Shown here one piece after another: positions 1-5,630 of a stretch of DNA of 6,649 bases; position 1 is the first letter of the stretch, and each line of letters starts with the position of its first letter. Below the pieces are notes generated by a model. That model saw only the letters and a program-made list of their open reading frames with translations, was not told where the DNA came from and ran no database searches. The translations under genes were made by a program, and so were the position numbers. Location: NCBI GenBank assembly GCA_944384865.1, contig CALWVC010000079.1, forward strand, positions 1-6,649. Reading direction: 5' to 3'. The DNA comes from an uncultured Clostridia bacterium (GTDB taxonomy: Bacteria; Bacillota; Clostridia; Oscillospirales; Acutalibacteraceae).

Positions 1-2172
1 GCTGCTGCCGTCATAATTTTCAGGAAAGGTAGTAGCGTCGCAATGTTCCAGCAAATAAATCCAGCCGCCGAGATTGCGGTTCATCAGCAGCGCGTATGCG
101 ACGTCGTCCTTACCGTTTTGAGACAGCGCCTGCAGCAGACACATTGTTCCCATGAAGCCTGAAGTAGAGGCGTTTTTTGCCTGGATATTATCTGTCAGAG
201 CCTGTGTGACTGCCGTGCGGTGTTGTTCAGGGCAGATTTCCAAAAACAGCGCGTGTGCCTGCGCGCTCTGGCTGCCGTTATCGTAATATGCGCCGTTTTC
301 GGTCAGATGCAGATATTTTGCATTGATCTGACTGCGGATCTGGTCGGCGATATTCGCATAATATACCGCCTGTTCCTGTTGCTCCAGAATGGCGGCCAGG
401 CGCGACATTAAATCTGCACAGCGGAAGAAATATGCCATGCCGATAAACCCGGAGGTTGCCGGTTCGATGGCGAGCCAGTCCTTAAAGCACAAATAGGCGT
501 CGCATATTGAATAGTCGTCGTCACAAATTTGTAAAAGTAACTGCACAAACCGGTCGCACATTTCATAATATTGCCGTAAGAACCGGCGATCGGCATATTG
601 TTCATACAGATCGTAAGACATCAACACACATGCGACCGGCCAGTTGATATCGACTGAATCTCCGGTGCTCAAAGGCAGTTCGATCGGAATCCATCCGTTG
701 CCCCGCTGGCAGTCGCGCATGCTTTTGAACCACTGGTTCAGAAAAGTATGCATGTTGAAATTGACGCATTCGGCTTCGCAGACTGCGAAAGCGTCGGCCG
801 TCCACCCGCGGCGTTCCCGCTCCGGACAGTCTGTGGGGATATTTACAAGGTTGGATAAGAAGCTTCTGCGCGCTACGGTATGTATCAGATTGACGGTTTG
901 GTCTGAACAGGTAAAGTGTGATTGATTTAATACGTCGCTGTAGATGAAATGCGCCTGCATGCTGTTTTCGTCGATTTCGCCGTCAAAGCCGTAAATTTCC
1001 ACACAGCGGAATCCGGTGTGCATAAACACTGGGGTATATTCTTCATAATCGTCCGAAGCAAAGGTGTATTTCAGAAAACAGGGAAACCAGCCGGTAATAT
1101 CCGCCCGGGTGTGGTTGTCTTTGAGCTTTTCGGCATATTTGATTTCGATGGTTTGACCTGGTTTTCCCTTTAATCGGAAAGAAATAAAGCCGGACATATT
1201 TTTGCCGAAATCCACAAACCAGCAGTCCTGATGCCGGATGATATTCACCGGCTTATAGGATTTTTGAATTTGTGTTGTACAATATTGCGGCTCCAGAAAC
1301 AGAGGCCCCCAACTGATGACCGGATTTTTTTCGCCGTAAGGAGACCAGGCGCTGTCATCAAAATCCGGCATGGTCCATCCCGGACAGGCGTTTCTTGCGT
1401 CATATATTTCAAATTTTCCTCTGCACATCGGTACTTCATAGCCGATCTGTGTGTACGGACCGTTTTGGATATACTTCCATTCTTCGTATTCGGTGCAGAT
1501 TTGTTTGGTCTCGCCGGATTTATACACAATTTTCAGGATGAGAGAAGTAATTTCGGTTGCTACGAACGCCAACGCGTTTTTGCCTTCGTTCAGCATGGAA
1601 CGGGCGTCTACGCAGGAATAAAACGCGCGGAAGTATTCGGTGGCGCCAGGAAAGTTGACGCTGTTCCCGGCACGCTGACCATTCAGATAGATCGCGCAGG
1701 AATTCATTTTTTCGCCTCTGGCAGCGAAGAACAGAAAAGCGTCCTGGATTTCATCGGTATGTTCCACTGTGAATTCTTTTCGGAACAGTTCTATTTTTCC
1801 AAAGCAATTGCTTATTTTAAACCAGTCGGCACACCACTGACGCATTTTGAAAACCCCAGTGAGAAACCAGGAGTCTTCCCATTCAGAGCAGCGGTCGTCC
1901 TGATCCCATACTCTTGCCTTGAACAAGTATTTGGTCATAGGCTGGAGCAGGCCCTTTAAATGCAGTTCGATTCCATATTGGTCGCTGGAGCAGACTTTGC
2001 CCGTATCGAACAATACGGCGCCGTGGATATCGCAAACGACAATTTGATAGGCAGTTTGAAAACAGGGGTGCTGGTCGGCATCCAGCGTCCAGCCGATGAC
2101 AGGATCGTAGGTGTGTACGCCCATGGCGTGATGCTGGTATTCACAGGTGAGACTGTTTTTTACAATAAACAT
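1..2172 (-). CDS. alpha-L-rhamnosidase, glycoside hydrolase family 78 (3' end beyond window)
   Basis: The reading frame is open for 724 codons from ATG at 2172 to the left edge. The N-terminus (residues about 1-105, with QTAYQIVV and KYLFKARVWD) resembles the fibronectin-like domain that starts many GH78 enzymes. VDFGKNMSGF near residue 320 matches the core beta-domain. TDCPERERRGWTADA carries Asp448, Glu453 and Asp460, with the spacing of the catalytic triad reported for Bacillus GH78 RhaB. FKDWL (about 563-567) and ATTFPENYDG, with Glu718 as likely general base, belong to the (alpha/alpha)6 barrel. These enzymes release terminal alpha-L-rhamnose from plant glycosides, pectin or bacterial polysaccharides. 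There is no signal peptide, so it is probably cytoplasmic. GH78 proteins usually run 850-1100 aa, so perhaps 130-300 residues are missing at the left. The start is preceded by GAAGGAG (2184-2190, 11-base gap); an in-frame TGA at 2179-2181 excludes an earlier start. Family assignment is strong; the exact substrate is unknown. Confidence 0.93.
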   Translation of the reverse strand, partial: MFIVKNSLTCEYQHHAMGVHTYDPVIGWTLDADQHPCFQTAYQIVVCDIHGAVLFDTGKVCSSDQYGIELHLKGLLQPMTKYLFKARVWDQDDRCSEWEDSWFLTGVFKMRQWCADWFKISNCFGKIELFRKEFTVEHTDEIQDAFLFFAARGEKMNSCAIYLNGQRAGNSVNFPGATEYFRAFYSCVDARSMLNEGKNALAFVATEITSLILKIVYKSGETKQICTEYEEWKYIQNGPYTQIGYEVPMCRGKFEIYDARNACPGWTMPDFDDSAWSPYGEKNPVISWGPLFLEPQYCTTQIQKSYKPVNIIRHQDCWFVDFGKNMSGFISFRLKGKPGQTIEIKYAEKLKDNHTRADITGWFPCFLKYTFASDDYEEYTPVFMHTGFRCVEIYGFDGEIDENSMQAHFIYSDVLNQSHFTCSDQTVNLIHTVARRSFLSNLVNIPTDCPERERRGWTADAFAVCEAECVNFNMHTFLNQWFKSMRDCQRGNGWIPIELPLSTGDSVDINWPVACVLMSYDLYEQYADRRFLRQYYEMCDRFVQLLLQICDDDYSICDAYLCFKDWLAIEPATSGFIGMAYFFRCADLMSRLAAILEQQEQAVYYANIADQIRSQINAKYLHLTENGAYYDNGSQSAQAHALFLEICPEQHRTAVTQALTDNIQAKNASTSGFMGTMCLLQALSQNGKDDVAYALLMNRNLGGWIYLLEHCDATTFPENYDGSS

Positions 2173-2182
2173 AAACGGTCAT

Positions 2183-2449
2183 ACTCCTTCAAATGATTTA
2201 TATGCTGGTTTGAACATATCTGGACAGGATTATTCACAGAGAAATGTTATTGGTATGATGTAATGGTTGTAAGCTGTAAAGTATGCCCGGAACCGGTAGG
2301 CTTCTGATGGGATTTATGGGTTTGGATTTGATTTCCGGCGAAGATTTTTGACGATGGATCGGATGTCTGCAACCGGTTTTGCCTGTGGAGCCTGAATAAG
2401 CCGGGGACGAGTGTGAAAAATGTAATTTGATTTTGAAGAATCCTGTTTG
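2183..2449 (-). other. long 5' leader of the rhamnosidase gene
   Basis: If transcription starts about 7 bases after the -10 box at 2456-2461, the mRNA has a leader of roughly 270 bases before the ribosome binding site. I see no convincing gene, terminator or known riboswitch in it. It contains a short AACCGGTT palindrome (2371-2378). Frames across this stretch are open only as accidental extensions of a reading frame that also crosses the tRNA. Confidence 0.4.
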
Positions 2450-2455
2450 GAAAGC

Positions 2456-2484
2456 ATTATAACATATTGGTCTGTTGAAATCAA
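2456..2484 (-). promoter_or_regulatory. sigma-A promoter of the rhamnosidase gene
   Basis: On the minus strand, TTGATT (2484-2479) is followed by 17 bases and TATAAT (2461-2456). A TG one base before the -10 box gives an extended -10 element. It points at the GH78 gene, and nothing else lies downstream before that start. Confidence 0.7.
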
Positions 2485-2491
2485 TTGATTT
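2478..2491. promoter_or_regulatory. palindrome over the -35 box, possible operator
   Basis: AAATCAATTGATTT is a perfect 14-base palindrome and contains the whole -35 hexamer of the rhamnosidase promoter. A regulator bound here would compete with RNA polymerase, which would suit a substrate-controlled sugar gene. AT-rich palindromes of this size also occur by chance, so the role is inference. Confidence 0.4.
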
Positions 2492-2554
2492 TTGGTTGGT
2501 TGTTATGATCCGGCGTCGTCCTGTTGTTAAGCGTTTAAGCATGTAAAATAAATA

Positions 2555-2583
2555 TTGACAATATGAATGGGGTTTGCTATAAT
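2555..2583 (+). promoter_or_regulatory. promoter of the tRNA-Leu gene
   Basis: TTGACA (2555-2560), a 17-base spacer and TATAAT (2578-2583) match the sigma-A consensus fully. TGC just before the -10 box adds an extended -10 element. The expected start near 2590 leaves a leader of about 48 bases before the mature tRNA, to be removed by RNase P. Confidence 0.9.
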
Positions 2584-2637
2584 TCATAATGCGGTTTTTA
2601 ACGTAAATATTGATTATACTGGTAATAATGGGTATAT

Positions 2638-2721
2638 GCGAGTGTGCTGGAACAGGCAGACAGGCACGTTTGAGGGGCGTGTGTCTTTGACGTACGGGTT
2701 CAAGTCCCGTCACTCGCACCA
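2638..2721 (+). tRNA. tRNA-Leu (GAG)
   Basis: The acceptor stem GCGAGTG (2638-2644) pairs perfectly with CACTCGC (2711-2717), followed by discriminator A and an encoded CCA (2719-2721). The D stem is CTG/CAG. The anticodon stem CACGT (2665-2669) pairs with GCGTG (2677-2681) around loop TTGAGGG, giving anticodon GAG at 2672-2674. The long variable arm (GTC TTT GAC) is the class II form expected for leucine. The T arm is ACGGG TTCAAGT CCCGT. The tRNA decodes CUC and CUU codons. It stands alone with its own promoter and terminator, and an integrase remnant lies on its 3' side, so it is a likely integration target. Confidence 0.97.
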
Positions 2722-2727
2722 GTCGAG

Positions 2728-2762
2728 AGCCTCGACACGCAATTCGCGTACGGGGCTTTTTT
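2728..2762 (+). terminator. intrinsic terminator of the tRNA-Leu gene
   Basis: AGCCTC (2728-2733) pairs with GGGGCT (2752-2757), enclosing an inner hairpin ACGC/GCGT, and is followed by six T residues (2757-2762). An alternative hairpin GTCGAG/CTCGAC (2722-2736) starts right after the CCA end and overlaps it. Confidence 0.75.
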
Positions 2763-2824
2763 CTTTGCCGGAGTTTGGGCGCTCGCGCTGGAAATGCATC
2801 TTTTTCGTTACCTGTTGACATAAT

Positions 2825-2851
2825 AAAAAGTCGCTTAAACAGCGACTTTTT
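2825..2851. terminator. bidirectional intrinsic terminator
   Basis: AAAAAGTCGCT (2825-2835) and AGCGACTTTTT (2841-2851) form a perfect 11-bp stem around loop TAAAC. The T run on either strand makes it work both ways. It would back up the tRNA terminator on the plus strand and end the integrase operon transcript on the minus strand. Confidence 0.85.
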
Positions 2852-2968
2852 AATTTTCCCCTTATTCAATAGGGTTTCCGGCATATTTTATATTGATGAA
2901 TTTATAGATAATTATAAAACAAATCAATACTTTAGATTAGAAGTTCACACGAAATTGGCGTAATATCA

Positions 2969-4004
2969 TTATTGGTTGGAAACCGGTTTGTTAAAGCATT
3001 CGTCTATTGTAATATCAGCTGGTTGCTTCTGTTCGCTGAATGTATGCTGATATACGGATTTTAAAATATTTTGTCCTTTATTTCCGTTTTGCGACCATCC
3101 TCCGCGCTTTTGAGCTATTTTATCGTTAACCCCTAAAGCCAACATAACTGATGCGCTAATATGACGTAGATCGTGAAATCTGATTGGTGGCAGCCCTGCC
3201 GCATCTGTAATTCTGCGCAATTTTTGGTGGTGTTGATGTGGCTTGATGTTTGTAACATATTCCTGCTTTTCGGAAATTATTTTTAATTTATTATAAATAT
3301 AATCCGGTATATGAAGTATCCGGTTTGAATCTATTGTCTTGTTGCGCTCTATGATAATAAAATGTCCCTCTGCATCTTTGATCATGGCGCGATGTATGTG
3401 CATTCTGTGATTTTTGAAATCGATTGATGTAGCAAAATCCAACGCAGCTGTTTCTGATACCCTTAACGTCATCCAAGCCGCCAATAAAACCGGCATTTCC
3501 ATAGATTTTCCACTTACTGCGTGTAATAGTTTTTTAATATAGTCAAATGAGTATGATTGGCTGGATACCTTTTGCTTTGGATGATATGATATTATAATAC
3601 GTTTATTCGGAAAAAACAGGTTGTATGCAGCAAGAAATAATCCGTATGCATTTTTCAAAGTTTCTACCGATAGAGTTGTTGCTTCTACATTTAAGCTTTT
3701 TGCACATCTACCGAAGATATCTTATGCGCTTGCATATTGATGATGGGTTTTAGATAGTTTTATCACCATTGATAGTGGACGGAGATAGCACATTAGTTTT
3801 AGAATTAATATATTGTTCGATCATTTGGCCTACAGTGAAATTTTTAGCATAATCTTTGCTATGGCTGGTCTGCCACTTTAACGCTTCCATTTCAGCTTCT
3901 CGTTTTTCACTGGCAGTAAACGACCAATGAATTTTTTCTCCGTTGACAGTCGCAGCCGCCTGTACTCTCTAGTTGCCGCTGGGGAGTTTTTTTGCTTTCG
4001 CCAT
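2969..4004 (-). pseudogene. int: tyrosine recombinase (integrase) pseudogene: one amber codon and two frameshifts
   Basis: Read from ATG at 4004 (AAGGGG upstream), the product begins MAKAKKLPSGN, then meets TAG at 3969-3971 where relatives have Trp (a TGG to TAG change). The same frame goes on with an AP2-like arm-binding domain (FTASEKREAEMEALKWQ) and the start of the SAM-like core-binding domain (LSPSTIN) until TAA at 3750-3752. The sequence continues one frame over (KPIINMQAHKISSVDVQKA), then shifts again near 3694 into an open catalytic domain. Each shift is explained by a lost base. The catalytic part, numbered from a TTG codon at 3658, keeps Arg66 (LRVSE), Lys107 (NKT), His162 and Arg165 (HDLRH), Trp188 in the second His/Trp position and Tyr203 (VYQHT). 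Repaired length would be about 345 aa. Such enzymes integrate and excise phages or integrative elements. It follows the two small membrane genes by 16 bases. The 229-residue catalytic fragment is open, but without its DNA-binding arms it is unlikely to work. Confidence 0.9.
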
Positions 4005-4020
4005 AAAACCGCCCCTTTGC

Positions 4021-4242
4021 TTACTGATCTTTGTTGTTGATTTGCAATAAGCGTATATCGCTGATATCTTTTCCCATTTTAGCTAATTTGGAATTTAGAT
4101 TATCCGTGTTTCGCTTTATCGCCATCATGCACCAGATAAACCAGATCAACACCGCTAACGATATGATAACGATTGCCGCAAATAAGATCAACAGCCAGAT
4201 TATACCGCTGCCAATTGCTTGCCCGAACGCATACGTTTCCAT
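4021..4242 (-). CDS. small single-span membrane protein (73 aa), paralogue of the gene upstream
   Basis: I do not recognise a named family. The 73-residue product starts METYAFGQAIGSG, has one long hydrophobic segment at about residues 14-40, and then a short charged tail (AIKRNTDNLNSKLAKMGKDI) with hydrophobic residues spaced as in a short coiled coil. It most likely sits in the cytoplasmic membrane with the tail inside, judged by the basic residues after the span. It starts two bases after the stop of the 87-aa gene. Its ribosome binding site GGGGG (4252-4256) lies in the last codons of that gene, so the two are probably translationally coupled. Both share an FG-x(0-2)-QAIG motif just before the membrane segment. 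The integrase remnant follows in the same operon. A role in lysogenic conversion or superinfection exclusion fits the position but is inference. Confidence 0.72.
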   Translation of the reverse strand: METYAFGQAIGSGIIWLLILFAAIVIISLAVLIWFIWCMMAIKRNTDNLNSKLAKMGKDISDIRLLQINNKDQ

Positions 4243-4244
4243 TT

Positions 4245-4508
4245 TTATTTACCCCCGTTGTTTTTCAAATTGAACTCTTCCGTTAATTGCATATCTATAT
4301 TTGACTGTTTTTCGTTTACTTTAATAATCGGATTATCTGTAAGTTCTATACGCTCTAAAATCTTTTTGATATCCGATCTTATCCCAGACATAATGCAAAT
4401 TTGAATAAAAGAAAATACCAATAGCAGCAAAATTATTGCTGCCAAAATAATGCCTACAATCATAAATATTTGCCCTATGGCTTGCCCTATCCCGAATGCA
4501 CTACTCAT
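4245..4508 (-). CDS. small single-span membrane protein (87 aa), first gene of the lysogeny operon
   Basis: This is an unrecognised 87-residue protein. It begins MSSAFGIGQAIGQ, has a hydrophobic segment at about residues 14-40 and then an amphipathic stretch (IRSDIKKILERIEL, about 43-56) followed by a polar tail rich in Asn, Glu and Lys. The FG-x-GQAIG motif followed by one span and a charged helix is also the plan of the neighbouring 73-aa protein, so the pair probably arose by tandem duplication. ATG at 4508 has a good site, GGAG at 4518-4521 with a 9-base gap. The gene is the first after a likely promoter and operator (4560-4604), divergent from the small Cro/CI-type regulator. There is no cleavable signal peptide. 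It could be a phage superinfection-exclusion protein, a small-protein regulator of a membrane complex, or part of a toxin-like pair; the sequence does not decide. Confidence 0.75.
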   Translation of the reverse strand: MSSAFGIGQAIGQIFMIVGIILAAIILLLLVFSFIQICIMSGIRSDIKKILERIELTDNPIIKVNEKQSNIDMQLTEEFNLKNNGGK

Positions 4509-4559
4509 TTTTTATTACTCCTTTTTTGGTTTATTTATATAGATAAGATGTATAAAAAA

Positions 4560-4580
4560 TATATACAAATGTTGTATATA
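4560..4580. promoter_or_regulatory. 21-base inverted repeat, probable repressor operator
   Basis: TATATACAA (4560-4568) and TTGTATATA (4572-4580) are perfect inverted 9-base arms around ATG. The right arm contains the proposed -10 box of the operon. A further half-site TGTATA lies at 4549-4554. The repeat is in the divergent region between the operon and a Cro/CI-type regulator gene, the usual place for that regulator's binding site. Binding by that protein is inference. Confidence 0.6.
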
Positions 4581-4604
4581 AGGTAGAAATTTAAAAAATA
4601 TCAA
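4575..4604 (-). promoter_or_regulatory. likely promoter of the small membrane protein and integrase operon
   Basis: On the minus strand, TTGATA (4604-4599) is followed by an 18-base spacer and TATATA (4580-4575). This would give a leader of about 60 bases before the 87-aa gene. The region is very AT-rich, so other -10 choices exist. The overlap with a clear inverted repeat supports this one. Confidence 0.5.
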
Positions 4605-4616
4605 AAAATTCAAAAA

Positions 4617-4630
4617 TCCGCCACAGCGGA
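4617..4630 (-). other. short GC hairpin in the divergent control region
   Basis: TCCGC (4617-4621) and GCGGA (4626-4630) form a 5-bp stem with a 4-base loop. On the minus strand it is followed by a run of T residues, like a weak terminator or attenuator. It is the only GC-rich patch in this AT-rich stretch. The stem is short and lies upstream of the proposed operon promoter, so its role is unclear. Confidence 0.25.
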
Positions 4631-4715
4631 CGACTTTTATGGTAGAGTAATTATAGGTTTGGTATGTGAAAAACATTAAGTAAATGTATCATGCTAATAT
4701 TTGAGGTGTATTAGT

Positions 4716-4934
4716 ATGATTATAAAGTATCACTTAGCTAAGGTCAGGAAAACCAAGCAACTGTCGCTTATCCGATTATCTGAAAAAAGCAATATATCAA
4801 AATCGTGCATCAACGAGATTGAAAGAGGCAAAAAGAAATCGTTGTTTGAAATGATATGTAAACCGGCGGCTGCGTTAGACGTGCCGTTGAGCGAAATGTA
4901 TTCGTGCGAGGAAGAATTCGTTGACAAGGGTTAA
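4716..4934 (+). CDS. Cro/CI-type (XRE family) helix-turn-helix regulator, 72 aa
   Basis: The protein is essentially one HTH_3 domain. Residues about 4-16 form helix 1 (KYHLAKVRKTKQL), LIRLSEKSNISKSCINEIERGK holds the turn and recognition helix (about 18-39), and KPAAALDVPLSEMY matches the closing helices typical of the family. No ligand or protease domain is attached. I chose ATG at 4716 because GAGGTG lies 7 bases upstream; the in-frame TTG at 4701 is part of that binding site. It is transcribed away from the membrane protein and integrase operon and probably binds the inverted repeat at 4560-4580, controlling that operon and perhaps itself. I could not identify a convincing promoter of its own. 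It is intact, unlike the integrase and the second repressor. It could equally be a Cro-like protein or the repressor of an integrative element. Confidence 0.88.
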   Translation: MIIKYHLAKVRKTKQLSLIRLSEKSNISKSCINEIERGKKKSLFEMICKPAAALDVPLSEMYSCEEEFVDKG

Positions 4935-4959
4935 TTTAATAAAACGGGAGATTTTGAAA

Positions 4960-5062
4960 ATGAACAAAAAAACATGACAGCCGTTACATATCGGAATTTA
5001 AAATTAAAATAGGTAGCATGAAAGACGATATATTGTTTTTAATCATTACGTCTACTATCTAG
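4960..5062 (+). pseudogene. possible frameshifted small gene after the regulator
   Basis: ATG at 4960 has a good ribosome binding site (GGGAG at 4946-4950, 9-base gap) and lies 25 bases after the regulator gene, but it stops at TGA 4975-4977 after five codons. The ORF crosses a run of seven A residues (4966-4972). With one A less, the frame stays open for 33 codons (MNKKHDSRYISEFKIKIGS and on) to TAG at 5060-5062, overlapping the tail of the repressor pseudogene on the other strand. I do not recognise the product. It may be a decayed gene or simply chance. Confidence 0.25.
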
Positions 5063-5385
5063 AAAACGAAGGTATTCCAGAGCCATTTTCTGCTTTTTAA
5101 GAGGAAGTTTCTTAACACGATCTAATATATCCTGTATTTCAGGAGTAAGCTCCTCGGCTTTATAGTCGGGGGGCTTTTTGTCGTCTGTTTCATCCCGAAG
5201 ATAGGCGGGTGGCGTGTGTAAGATGTCGGCTATAACTTGTAGACGCGCATCTGGGATGTCAGATTTATTTTTTTAATATCTTGAAAATAAGGTCTGCCGG
5301 AAAGACCTAACTTAGAGCATATAAACGACAATTTAATTCCTTGTTCTTTAGCAAGAGTTTTTATTTTATCTATGTTTAAAAAAAT
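5039..5385 (-). pseudogene. CI-type (XRE family) repressor pseudogene, frameshifted
   Basis: The minus strand reads NIDKIKTLAKEQGIKLSF, then ICSKLGLSGRPYFQDIKK, a helix-turn-helix of the Cro/CI type. The frame then breaks at a run of seven A residues (coding strand; 5268-5274) and resumes one frame over as KSDIPDARLQVIADILHTPP and a C-terminal helix (LTPEIQDILDRVKKL, LEYLRFLDSRRND) to TAA at 5039-5041. Adding one base restores a 115-residue protein of normal phage-repressor size. The first codon is also odd: AGAGG (5393-5397) sits 7 bases before ATT at 5383-5385, where ATG would give MFLNIDKIK. So either the start was lost by ATG to ATT or a rare ATT start is used. It converges on the small regulator gene. 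It was probably the lysogeny-type repressor of the element, and the IS inserted 73 bases upstream of its start. An assembly error in the A run is the main alternative. Confidence 0.8.
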
Positions 5386-5417
5386 TAAAATACCTCTTTT
5401 GTTTAAACACGCAAATG

Positions 5418-5430
5418 TATGAATTTCATA
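5418..5430. promoter_or_regulatory. short palindrome upstream of the repressor remnant
   Basis: TATGAATTTCATA is a 13-base inverted repeat (6-base arms around T), 32 bases before the proposed ATT start. It could be an operator of the original repressor promoter, which the IS may have cut in two. Support is limited to symmetry and position. Confidence 0.3.
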
Positions 5431-5442
5431 AAAAAATAAGCA

Positions 5443-5470
5443 TTGATTACCATCAGTTGTAGGTTATAAT
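5443..5470 (+). promoter_or_regulatory. possible hybrid promoter across the left IS end
   Basis: TTGATT (5443-5448) lies in the flanking DNA and TATAAT (5465-5470) lies just inside the IS, with 16 bases between them. If active it would read into the IS. GGTTA/TAACC (5462-5466 and 5472-5476) form a small inverted repeat around this -10 box. Confidence 0.35.
5458..5465 (+). repeat. left terminal inverted repeat of the IS
   Basis: TGTAGGTT is the exact reverse complement of the last 8 bases of the window. It starts with the TGT expected at the ends of IS481-type elements. Confidence 0.6.
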
Positions 5471-5529
5471 GTAACCACAGAAAACCCAACAGGGCGCAAA
5501 AATCCCCATATATAGCATCATCATAATCT

Positions 5530-5558
5530 ATGATACATTGCCCGGTTGAATTTGTCAA
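5530..5558 (-). promoter_or_regulatory. outward-facing promoter near the left IS end
   Basis: On the minus strand, TTGACA (5558-5553), a 17-base spacer and TATCAT (5535-5530) form a good sigma-A promoter. It points out of the IS towards the repressor remnant. The perfect inverted repeat ATCATA-ATC-TATGAT (5520-5534) overlaps its -10 box. If the true IS end lies further right, this would instead be the original repressor promoter and operator. Confidence 0.55.
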
Positions 5559-5574
5559 GTATTGGTGAAAGGAG

Positions 5575-5602
5575 TTGGAAGGATGAAATGCAGGATTACA
5601 AT
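5575..5602 (+). promoter_or_regulatory. candidate transposase promoter
   Basis: TTGGAA (5575-5580), 16 bases and TACAAT (5597-5602) are a moderate sigma-A match. The start near 5609 would give a leader that contains the stem-loop at 5631-5700. No better promoter is visible between the left end and the transposase. Confidence 0.35.
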
Positions 5603-5621
5603 AATATGTGACAAAAGATAA
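5583..5621 (+). other. 12-codon ORF with a strong ribosome binding site in the IS leader
   Basis: ATG at 5583 follows AAAGGAG (5568-5574) with an 8-base gap and encodes MKCRITIICDKR before TAA. The site is better than that of the transposase. It may be a leader peptide, the cut start of an older gene, or chance. Confidence 0.25.
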
Positions 5622-5630
5622 AAAAGAGAA

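Larger units (their letters stand above)
2694..2968. other. probable left attachment region of the integrated element
   Basis: Tyrosine integrases of Gram-positive elements commonly recombine at tRNA 3' ends and leave the integrase gene next to the rebuilt tRNA. Here the integrase remnant ends about 250 bases after the tRNA-Leu. The crossover core would then lie in the tRNA T arm and acceptor end, or shortly after it. The matching repeat at the far end of the element is outside the window, so the core cannot be delimited. The stretch 2852-2968 is AT-rich and holds no gene that I can support. Confidence 0.35.

Noticed and set aside
644..925. 93-codon plus-strand ORF
   Set aside because: Antisense shadow of the rhamnosidase catalytic region; no domain and no ribosome binding site.
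1231..1959. 242-codon plus-strand ORF
   Set aside because: It is a shadow antisense to the GH78 reading frame, which has catalytic motifs and an intact frame over the whole stretch.
2371..2378. AACCGGTT palindrome in the rhamnosidase leader as a LacI-type or catabolite-repression site
   Set aside because: Symmetry does not extend beyond 8 bases and the flanks do not fit the catabolite-responsive element pattern.
2567..2818. 83-codon plus-strand ORF across the tRNA
   Set aside because: It is translation of the tRNA and its terminator (RVCWNRQTGTFEG), has no ribosome binding site and begins inside the tRNA promoter.
2234..2884. 216-codon minus-strand ORF across the tRNA region
   Set aside because: It runs through the tRNA-Leu, both terminators and the rhamnosidase promoter. 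The piece RVTGLEPVRQRHTPLK is the known artefact of translating the antisense strand of a tRNA-Leu.
4031..4273. 80-codon plus-strand ORF over the small membrane genes
   Set aside because: Opposite-strand shadow of the 73-aa gene, which has a better start, coupling to its neighbour and a membrane segment.
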